Assembly: GCF_003762835.1 (NCBI RefSeq)
Contig: NZ_RJWA01000006.1
Coordinates: 248,001-312,000, forward strand
Length of the DNA stretch: 64,000 nt
Reading direction: 5' to 3'
From: Micromonospora sp. HM5-17
Lineage (GTDB): Bacteria; Actinomycetota; Actinomycetes; Mycobacteriales; Micromonosporaceae
Program-made: the position numbers and the translations under genes
Shown here: positions 58,268 to 64,000 of the stretch, one piece after another
How positions within the stretch are numbered: position 1 is the stretch's first letter
Layout of the letters: every line of letters begins with the position of its first letter
Notes under the pieces: model-generated
Told to the model about the DNA's origin: nothing
Database searches by the model: none
What the model saw: only the letters and a program-made list of their open reading frames with translations

Positions 58268-59512
58268 CTAGCGCGGGCGGCGACTCGCGGCCGCCTCGGC
58301 GAGCATCTGCTCCATCTGGTCAACCCCGGCACGCAGCGACATCCGGGCCAGGTAGCTGTCCCGGGCCCGCCGGGCCATCTCCTCCCGTGCGGCGCTCGGG
58401 ATCATCGTCGCCAGGGCGAATCGGTCGGCCAGGGCCTGCCAGTCCTCCGGCGGGCACGAGAGGCCCACCCGGGCCCGCTCCACCAGATCCGCGGTGTCCC
58501 CGCCGGCGGAGGCGACCACCGGCGCCCCGGCCGAGAGCGCCGCCTGCAGCTTCGCCGGCACGGATCCGCGCAGCGCCGGCAGGTCGCGCAGCAACACCAG
58601 CTGGTACTCGGCGGCGGCGTAGAGTTCGGCCATCTCGGCCGGGGGACGCCAGCCGAGGAACCGGACGTTCGTGGCGCCGAGCTCCTCGGCCAGCCGCCGG
58701 CTCTGTGCCTCCTCCGGACCTGATCCGACCAGTACCAGGTCCACGTCGTGCTTCCCGTCGAGGGCCGCCGCGGCCCGCACCGCGGTGTCCACCCGTTGGA
58801 ACGGCCCCATCGTCCCGGCGTGCATGATCGTGGTACGGCCCCGGTGCCCGATCGCGCGGCGTGCCGCGGGGGTCGGCCCGAGCGGACGGAACAGCCGCTC
58901 GTCGGTCCAGTTGAGCACCACCCGCACCTTCTCCGGATCGGCCCCCCGTTCGATCACGACGTCCCGCATCGACGGCGCGATGACGGCGATCCCGGACGCC
59001 GAACGGTAGATGGCCCGCATCGTCCGGCTGAGCAGGCCGTGCACCATCCCGGCCCGCTCACCCCGGCCGTCGGGCGACGGCGCGGTGACCCCCTCCGGCC
59101 AGACGTCCTGCAGGTGCAGCACGGCCGGCACCCGCCGCAGCAGTCGGAGCAGGGCCGCGGCCGCGTAGGCGCCGGCCGGCGGGAAGTAGACGTACACCGC
59201 GTCGACCCCGGACAGGTAGCCGGGCGCGGCCAGGGCGCTGCTCATCGCGTACGTCAGCTGCCGGGCCATGCGGCGCGCCGCCGTACCGTCGTGGCTGACG
59301 TAGCTCGGCACCCGTCGGATGGTGACCCCGCCCTCGACGGACTGCGCCCGCCACCGTTGCCGGTACCCCGGGTAGATCCGTCCCGTCGGATGGTTCGGGA
59401 AACCGGTGAGCACCCGCACCTCGTGCCCCCGCGCCGCGAGCTCCTCGGCCAGGCACCCCGGTATGAAGGCCGGCTCCGGCGGAAACCAGTACGAGATAAC
59501 CCCGATCCTCAT
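58268..59512 (-). CDS. Family 4 glycosyltransferase
   Basis: 414 residues with two Rossmann domains (GT-B). MRIGVISYWFPPEPAFIPGCLAEEL (in two parts) with the PPE start, RVLTGFPNHPTGRIYPGYR, VLHLQDVWPEGV, IMHAGTMGPFQRVDTAVRAA and the C-terminal ALSAGAPVVASAGGDTADLV motif (where E-rich EALACG is usual) place it with WbuB/WcaI-like sugar transferases of capsule and exopolysaccharide assembly. The start ATG 59512 is 39 bases behind the stop of the BY-kinase gene, in the same direction. Confidence 0.9.
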   Translation of the reverse strand: MRIGVISYWFPPEPAFIPGCLAEELAARGHEVRVLTGFPNHPTGRIYPGYRQRWRAQSVEGGVTIRRVPSYVSHDGTAARRMARQLTYAMSSALAAPGYLSGVDAVYVYFPPAGAYAAAALLRLLRRVPAVLHLQDVWPEGVTAPSPDGRGERAGMVHGLLSRTMRAIYRSASGIAVIAPSMRDVVIERGADPEKVRVVLNWTDERLFRPLGPTPAARRAIGHRGRTTIMHAGTMGPFQRVDTAVRAAAALDGKHDVDLVLVGSGPEEAQSRRLAEELGATNVRFLGWRPPAEMAELYAAAEYQLVLLRDLPALRGSVPAKLQAALSAGAPVVASAGGDTADLVERARVGLSCPPEDWQALADRFALATMIPSAAREEMARRARDSYLARMSLRAGVDQMEQMLAEAAASRRPR

Positions 59513-59551
59513 CGTTCATCCCCCGCTCACCCCGGACGCCGGTGCCCCGCG

Positions 59552-61027
59552 TCATCGCGGCACCCGGCTGAGTTCCTCGGTGTCCGCCGGCAGGCCAAGG
59601 CCGGCGCCGTCCAGGGGGATGCGTGCCGGACCCGGGTCGTCTCGTCGGTCGTCCCGGCGTCCGAGAAGATTCTCCACCGGAACCCCCCGCCGGTACGCGC
59701 GGTACTGCTCGACATCGATCTTGTTTTCCTTCGACATGTTCAGGACGCAGCCCAGGAGCCGGGCGGAAACCGAGTGCAGCGCCCGCGCCGCGGCGGCGGT
59801 CTGCGCCCGCGGGGTCCGGCCGCCCCGCGAGACCAGCAGCGCCCCGTCGGCCTGGACCGCGACCACCACGCCGTCGGTGAAGGCGAGCAGGGGCGGGGTG
59901 TCGATGATGACGATGTCGGTCAGGTCCCGCAGCGACAGCAGCAGGTCCGCCATCGCCTTCGAACCGAGGAGTTCGCTGGGGTTCGGCGGCACCGATCCGC
60001 CGGGCAGGACCAGGAGGGACTTGTCCCCCCACGGCTGCAGGACGTCCTCCACCGGAACCTCGCCGATCAACACGTCGGTCAGGCCGGCGCCGGCGGGGAT
60101 TCCGAGATAGCCCGCCACCCGGGGACGGCGCAGGTCGGCGTCGACGAGGAGCACCTGCCAGCCCGCCTCGGCCAGGGTGATCGCCAGGTTGCAGGCGAGT
60201 GTGGACTTCCCCTCGGCCTGGACGGCGCTGGTGACGGCGATGACCCGGGCCGGCTCCTGGGCGTCGACGAACCGCAGGTTCGTCCGCAACTTGCGCATCG
60301 CCTCCGCCCGGGGCGACTGGGCGGCGGCGCCGACGATCAACGGGCTGGACCGGGCGTGCCCGTCGTACGGGATGCTGCCGAGCAGGGGTGCGGAGGTGAT
60401 CTCCTGCAACGCGTCGCCGTCGCGGACGGTGGTGTCGGTCAGCCCGCGCAGCACCGCGAGCCCCACGCCGAGCACCAGCCCGAGGATTCCCGCCAGCAGC
60501 AGGTTGCGGACCGGCCGCGGGGAGACCGGCTCGGCGTCGACCCGGGGACCGCCGACCACCTCGATCTTGAGCGGCGCCTCCCTCGCCCCGGGCGGGGTCT
60601 CGATGGTCTGCACGAGCGTGACGAAGTGCGCCGCCAGCGCCTCGGTCAGCCGGAGCGCCCGGGCCTGGTCGCTGTCGGTCACCGTCGCGGAGAGCAGCAC
60701 GGTGTCCGCCTCCACCCGCGCGCTGATCCGGGACCGTACCTCGTCGGCGGTCAGCCCCAACTGCTCCTCGGCGACGATGGTCTGCGCCAGGCGGTCGCTG
60801 GTCAGCAGGTCGACGTACGACTTGACCCGCTGTTGGAGAAACAGCCCGCCCTGGTACGCGTCGCTCACGCCCTGACTCGGCGACGTGACGAAGAAGGTCA
60901 CCGACGCGCCGTACTGCGGCGTGGCCCGCACCGTGACGAAGCCGGCGACGCCGAGCGCGACCATCACCGTCGCGAGCACCACCCACCAGCGTTGACGCAG
61001 CGCGCGCAGGTAGTTCTGTAGATCCAT
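59552..61027 (-). CDS. Wzz-BY-kinase fusion (polysaccharide chain-length/tyrosine autokinase)
   Basis: 491 residues. The N-terminal Wzz part has two helices (WWVVLATVMVALGVAGFVTV, and LLLAGILGLVLGVGLAVL near 205) around an outside loop. The C-terminal part is a CpsD/CapB ATPase: Walker A in VTSAVQAEGKSTLACNLA, Walker A' in VLLVDADLRRPRVAG, and Walker B in DIVIIDTPPLLAFTDG. The usual tyrosine-rich tail is reduced to two tyrosines (EQYRAYRRG near residue 450). GGGAGG precedes ATG 61027. It controls the length or export of an exopolysaccharide and is followed by a GT4 gene. A strong inverted repeat lies upstream. Confidence 0.9.
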   Translation of the reverse strand: MDLQNYLRALRQRWWVVLATVMVALGVAGFVTVRATPQYGASVTFFVTSPSQGVSDAYQGGLFLQQRVKSYVDLLTSDRLAQTIVAEEQLGLTADEVRSRISARVEADTVLLSATVTDSDQARALRLTEALAAHFVTLVQTIETPPGAREAPLKIEVVGGPRVDAEPVSPRPVRNLLLAGILGLVLGVGLAVLRGLTDTTVRDGDALQEITSAPLLGSIPYDGHARSSPLIVGAAAQSPRAEAMRKLRTNLRFVDAQEPARVIAVTSAVQAEGKSTLACNLAITLAEAGWQVLLVDADLRRPRVAGYLGIPAGAGLTDVLIGEVPVEDVLQPWGDKSLLVLPGGSVPPNPSELLGSKAMADLLLSLRDLTDIVIIDTPPLLAFTDGVVVAVQADGALLVSRGGRTPRAQTAAAARALHSVSARLLGCVLNMSKENKIDVEQYRAYRRGVPVENLLGRRDDRRDDPGPARIPLDGAGLGLPADTEELSRVPR

Positions 61028-61096
61028 CAGGCAGGCCTCCCGTCTCAGCACCAACCGGTCGTGCGGTGCCAAAGACCTCTTGTGCTCTGAAAAATT

Positions 61097-61126
61097 GCGA
61101 CAGTGTGAAAAGTTCACACTTGTCGC
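61097..61126. promoter_or_regulatory. Inverted repeat upstream of the BY-kinase gene
   Basis: GTGTGAA (61103-61109) and TTCACAC (61113-61119) are perfect inverted copies with three bases between. The arms extend outward as GCGACA and TGTCGC with one unpaired base on each side or a one-base bulge. The whole lies about 75-100 bases before ATG 61027. It is either a dimeric regulator site or an RNA hairpin in the leader. The half-sites resemble TGTGA/TCACA of CRP but with a five-base instead of a six-base centre. Confidence 0.6.
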
Positions 61127-61360
61127 TCGACGTCTCCTACCGAATGTAGATGATTGAACGCCCTAGGTAGCCACACTCGGGCCAACCCGGTCGGAACCCG
61201 CCAAACGACCATGCGCCCCCCTCGACCCCGGGAATCCGTCACACCTCGCGGTCGCGGGGATCCGGATCGGGACGACGACCGGGTAGGATGATCACCAGGA
61301 GTGCCGGGAAGTCTGGTCGGCCTCGCCGCCGCCTGCCCCGAAGCCGAGGTGACTTCCCGG
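61127..61360. other. Divergent spacer between BY-kinase and NhaA
   Basis: About 230 bases without a supported gene. The part next to the inverted repeat (61130-61170) is AT-richer (ATGTAGATGATTGAACG), and might contain a promoter toward the BY-kinase. No further elements are certain. Confidence 0.4.
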
Positions 61361-62713
61361 ATGACGCCCCGCACCCGCCCCCACCGGCCCGGCCCCGTCC
61401 GACGGTTCTTTCGGCGAAGCTCCTGGCCGGAGGCCCGGTTCGTCGCGGAGATGCTCCGCACCGAGACCGTCGGTGGCGGGTTGCTGCTCCTCGGTGCCGT
61501 GCTCGCCCTGGCCTGGGCGAACTCCCCCTGGTCCGAGAGCTACCTCGCCCTGGGCCGGTACGTCCCCTGGCCGGGCGGCGCCCCGCTGCACCTCGACCTC
61601 AGCCTGGCCGCCTGGGCGGCCGACGGACTGCTGGCGATCTTCTTCTTCGTGGTCGGCCTCGAACTCAAGCGGGAGTTCGTGGTCGGGGACCTGCGAGACC
61701 CACGCCGGGCCATCGTGCCGGTGGTGGCGGCACTCAGTGGCATGGTTCTGCCGGCCGTGATCTACGTGGCGGTGATCGCCGCCCGCGGCAGTACCGCGTA
61801 CGCCGGCTGGGCGATCCCGATGGCGACCGACATCGCGTTCGCCCTCGCGGTGCTCGCCGTGATCAACTCGCATCTGCCGCACGGACTCCGGGCGTTCCTG
61901 CTCACCCTGGCCGTGGTCGACGACCTCGGGGCGATCGCGGTGATCGCCGTCTTCTACACCGACCACCTCGAACCGGTACCGCTGCTCGGCGCGCTGCTGG
62001 TGGTCGGCCTGTTCAGGCTGCTCGTGCAGCGACGCCGGACCTGGTGGTGGGCGCTACTGCCGCTGGGGGCGCTGAGCTGGGCCCTGATGCACGCCTCGGG
62101 GGTCCACGCCACCGTCGCCGGCGTCCTGCTCGGCTTCACCGTCCCGGTCCTGACCCGTCCCGGCGAGCCACGCCCGATGGCCGAGCACCTCGAGCACCTC
62201 TGGCGGCCGGCCTCGGCCGGCTTCGCGGTGCCGGTCTTCGCGTTCTTCGCCGCCGGGGTGACGCTTCGCGACACCGACCTCGGCGCGCTGGTCCGGGAGC
62301 CGATCGTGCTCGCCGTCGTCGCCGGGTTGGTCGCGGGCAAGACACTGGGCATCTTCGGCTCGACGTACCTGCTCGCCCGGTTCACCCGGGCCGAACTCGG
62401 TCAGGGCATCCGCTGGCCGGACCTGTTCGGGGTCGCGTTGCTCGGCGGGATCGGCTTCACCGTCTCCCTGCTCATCGGCGAGCTCGCCTTCGGGACCGGC
62501 AGCCCGGCCGACGGCCAGGTCAAGGCCGCCGTCCTGGCCGGATCGCTGACCTCGGCGCTGCTGGCGTCGGCGGTGCTGGCATTCCGGAACGCCGCGCACC
62601 GGCAGCTGCGCGGGGCGGAGATTCGGCACACGGACGGTGCCGGGGTCCCCGACGTCTCCCAGGATCCCGGGGACGCCCCGGACCCGGCCGACGATCCCGG
62701 GCGGGGCCGCTGA
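61361..62713 (+). CDS. nhaA: Na+/H+ antiporter NhaA
   Basis: About 450 residues with 11-12 helices. Typical NhaA blocks are [57 protein letters not shown] (the Asp pair region with ATDIAF), and [20 protein letters not shown], with the two adjacent aspartates that bind Na+/H+. [21 protein letters not shown] closes the core. It exports Na+ in exchange for protons. ATG 61361 is chosen; GTG 61349 is an alternative. The C-terminal tail is acidic and Pro-rich. Confidence 0.94.
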   Translation: MTPRTRPHRPGPVRRFFRRSSWPEARFVAEMLRTETVGGGLLLLGAVLALAWANSPWSESYLALGRYVPWPGGAPLHLDLSLAAWAADGLLAIFFFVVGLELKREFVVGDLRDPRRAIVPVVAALSGMVLPAVIYVAVIAARGSTAYAGWAIPMATDIAFALAVLAVINSHLPHGLRAFLLTLAVVDDLGAIAVIAVFYTDHLEPVPLLGALLVVGLFRLLVQRRRTWWWALLPLGALSWALMHASGVHATVAGVLLGFTVPVLTRPGEPRPMAEHLEHLWRPASAGFAVPVFAFFAAGVTLRDTDLGALVREPIVLAVVAGLVAGKTLGIFGSTYLLARFTRAELGQGIRWPDLFGVALLGGIGFTVSLLIGELAFGTGSPADGQVKAAVLAGSLTSALLASAVLAFRNAAHRQLRGAEIRHTDGAGVPDVSQDPGDAPDPADDPGRGR

Positions 62714-62735
62714 CCCGGCTCACCCGAAAGCCGGG

Positions 62736-62948
62736 TCAGGAACCCGGCCGGCCCGGGGTGACGTCCTCGTCCTCGTCCAGGTCGGAGTCGGCGAGCGCCT
62801 CGCGGAACTCACGGGACAGGTCCGACCCCGGCACCGCCGCCTCCTCGGCCTCCTCCCGCGCCACGTCCCGCCTGTGCGGTGGCTCCGGCTCGGGCGCGGT
62901 CGGGTCCCCGGCGAAGCCGTACTCGTTCGGCTCATCGTGCCTGGTCAT
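62736..62948 (-). CDS. Small acidic hypothetical protein
   Basis: 70 residues, mainly Asp, Glu and Arg: MTRHDEPNEYGFAGDPTAPE, then RREEAEEAA-like helix and SREFREALADSDLDEDEDV. GGAGGATCAGGT stands before ATG 62948, which supports translation. It lies convergent to nhaA, 22 bases from its stop. No family is recognised. It is probably intrinsically disordered. Confidence 0.6.
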   Translation of the reverse strand: MTRHDEPNEYGFAGDPTAPEPEPPHRRDVAREEAEEAAVPGSDLSREFREALADSDLDEDEDVTPGRPGS

Positions 62949-63051
62949 ACCTGATCCTCCGTTCCGGCGGCAGGTGGGCGAAACCGCCCGTCCCGCTCGG
63001 GTACGGCGTACCCCACGGGCGGGCGGCACACACCGGGCACCGACGGGGCGC

Positions 63052-63639
63052 TCAGGTGAGCTGCCGGACCGCGTCCAGCAGCAGCCAGAGGCCGCAGATC
63101 GCGAAGAGCACGCTGGCTCCGTACCGGATCGCCCGCTCGGGGAGGCGACGGCCGAGGATCCGGCCCACCCCGATCGCCAGCGCGTCGGCGGCGACCATGC
63201 CGACGGTGGATCCCAGCCAGGTGCCGAACCAGCCGTGCTGGGTGGCGAGGGTGATCGTCGCCAGCATCGTCTTGTCACCCAGCTCGGCCAGGAAGAACGC
63301 GACCGACACCGCGATGATCGCCGATCGGCTGGTTCGCTCGGCCTTGCGCCGCTCCTCCTCGGTCAGGGCGTCCCCGCGCAGGGTCCACGCCGCGAAGCCG
63401 AGGAACGCCAACCCGGCCAGCACCGTGATCCATCCGGTCGGGAGCGTCGCGCCCAGCCCGGCGCCGAGCGCCACCGACGCGAGGTGGACCACCGAGGTCG
63501 CCACCGTGATGCCGAGCAGGACGGGCAGCGCCCGGAACCTGGTGGCGAAGGTCAGCGCCATCAGCTGTGACTTGTCGCCCAGTTCCGCGACGAAGATGAC
63601 GCCGAAACTGACCGCCAGGGCCGTGCCGAAATCCTCCAT
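63052..63639 (-). CDS. TMEM165/GDT1-family cation transporter
   Basis: 195 residues with six helices in two repeats. Each repeat has the family motif E-x-G-D-K-[ST]: FVAELGDKSQLMAL near residue 18 and FLAELGDKTMLATI near residue 118. Family members carry Mn2+ or Ca2+ and, in bacteria (MneA, MneP-like), export manganese. A yybP-ykoY riboswitch in the 5' leader supports manganese as the signal. ATG 63639 has GGGAAAGGGAG just upstream. Confidence 0.92.
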   Translation of the reverse strand: MEDFGTALAVSFGVIFVAELGDKSQLMALTFATRFRALPVLLGITVATSVVHLASVALGAGLGATLPTGWITVLAGLAFLGFAAWTLRGDALTEEERRKAERTSRSAIIAVSVAFFLAELGDKTMLATITLATQHGWFGTWLGSTVGMVAADALAIGVGRILGRRLPERAIRYGASVLFAICGLWLLLDAVRQLT

Positions 63640-63689
63640 GACTCCCTTTCCCGGTCGATGCCGGGAGAGGGCTACGGCGACCTCGACCC

Positions 63690-63810
63690 GGCATTCCTGC
63701 CTGAGTCGAAGGTCTCGCCCGCCCCACCTGAGGTGAGGCCGCGTGGCCGGGCGCGAGACGCGCCAGTGTGTCGACCACGACGTTGGGAGCTACTCCCCTT
63801 CGCTGACGCG
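63690..63810 (-). ncRNA. yybP-ykoY manganese riboswitch
   Basis: On the minus strand, upstream of the TMEM165 gene, GGGGAGTAGCTCCC (63798-63785) and a later GGCGAGACCTTCGACTCAGG (63718-63699 region) correspond to the two conserved parts of the yybP-ykoY element, GGGGAGUAG and the GAGACCUU loop. CTTCGC/GCGAAG outside the first part can close the structure. This class binds Mn2+ and turns on Mn exporters. Confidence 0.85.
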
Positions 63811-63827
63811 AAGCGTACCCGATCTCA

Positions 63828-64000
63828 TCAGGCGGCCTGCGCCAGGGTCAGCGCGTACCAGCCGCGACCGTCGGTCCAGCGGCGCCGGGTCGCGAAACCG
63901 GCGCCGGTCAGCTCGGCGTCGACGTCCCCGGGGCGGAACTTCGCCGAGACCTCGGTGCGCAGCTCCTCTCCCGCGGCGAAGCCGACCTCCAGGTCGAGGG
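63828..64000 (-). CDS. egtD: L-histidine N-alpha-methyltransferase EgtD, C-terminal part (partial)
   Basis: The frame is open from the right edge to TGA 63828. The visible 56 residues hold LEVGFAAGEELRTEVSAKF followed by RPGDVDAELTGAGFATRRRW, TDGRGWYALTLAQ. The LRTE(I/V)SAKF motif and the following WTD..GxxALxLA end are the C-terminus of EgtD, which trimethylates histidine to hercynine in ergothioneine synthesis. The remainder and any egtB/egtC genes are outside the window. Confidence 0.85.
   Translation of the reverse strand, partial: LDLEVGFAAGEELRTEVSAKFRPGDVDAELTGAGFATRRRWTDGRGWYALTLAQAA

Noticed and set aside
1-64000. CRISPR arrays, tRNA or rRNA genes, insertion sequences, phage genes
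   Set aside because: I saw no regularly spaced repeats, no cloverleaf candidates with conserved T-loop, and no transposase, integrase or terminase motifs.

Overview
The window is very GC-rich with dense, strongly biased third-codon G/C, and its gene content (Kdp system with a combined KdpD sensor, ergothioneine gene egtD at the right edge, MsiK-style sugar ABC importers without their own ATPase, F420-type LLM oxidoreductase, DUF4012/LPXTG/BY-kinase surface genes) points to a mycelial actinomycete, most likely Micromonosporaceae (Micromonospora, Plantactinospora or a relative). That placement is inferred from gene content and codon use, not from a marker gene. I see no rRNA, tRNA, insertion sequence, prophage or CRISPR array. 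It looks like ordinary chromosome with several metabolic islands.

Left part (1-13.1 kb): the tail of a possible membrane peptidase, an EamA/DMT permease that runs without a stop into a convergent PrsW-type protease gene, a zinc alcohol dehydrogenase with a SRPBCC membrane protein, an acetate-family transporter, citrate synthase, and a tightly packed three-gene unit (50-aa membrane peptide, SAM methyltransferase, membrane sulfatase-like enzyme). A VOC protein, an AraC-type regulator and the frameshifted remains of an ArsR-type regulator behind a 21-bp tandem repeat follow.

Potassium island (13.2-21.4 kb, minus strand): a complete high-affinity system in the order 27-aa micropeptide, kdpF, kdpA, kdpB, kdpC, kdpD, kdpE. 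Most junctions overlap or abut, with only a few short gaps. The 27-aa membrane peptide in front of kdpF has a good ribosome binding site and looks like part of the operon.

Middle (21.6-31.6 kb): OsmC protein, a membrane EEP-family nuclease/phosphatase, a membrane-anchored lysozyme-like protein, aldo/keto reductase, a DUF2267 protein whose C-terminus resembles a degenerate pterin dehydratase, type II NADH dehydrogenase, a Tat-exported M28 peptidase and an MFS exporter.

Glucuronoxylan island (31.8-45.8 kb): a LacI-type regulator divergent from a plus-strand operon of GH3, two LplB/YtcP-type permeases, a lipoprotein binding protein, GH39, a YesL-type membrane protein and GH42, with a convergent GH67 alpha-glucuronidase. 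Two CGAAA-N-TTTCG palindromes and a sigma70-like promoter lie between regulator and operon. The likely logic is uptake of aldouronic acids and xylo-oligosaccharides made outside the cell, removal of the methylglucuronic acid by GH67, trimming by GH3/GH39 and removal of other side chains by GH42. No ATPase, no endoxylanase and no xylose isomerase are in the window.

Right part (46-64 kb): a DUF6510 / ferredoxin-reductase / sulfite-oxidase-like redox trio, a large GT2-containing protein, CoA transferase, sulfotransferase, small DUF2795 and DUF1345 proteins, an HhH-GPD-like protein, an LLM flavin oxidoreductase, a surface/exopolysaccharide block (LPVTG protein, DUF4012 protein, GT4 glycosyltransferase, Wzz-BY-kinase), NhaA antiporter, an acidic small protein, a TMEM165/GDT1 transporter behind a yybP-ykoY manganese riboswitch, and the 3' end of egtD.
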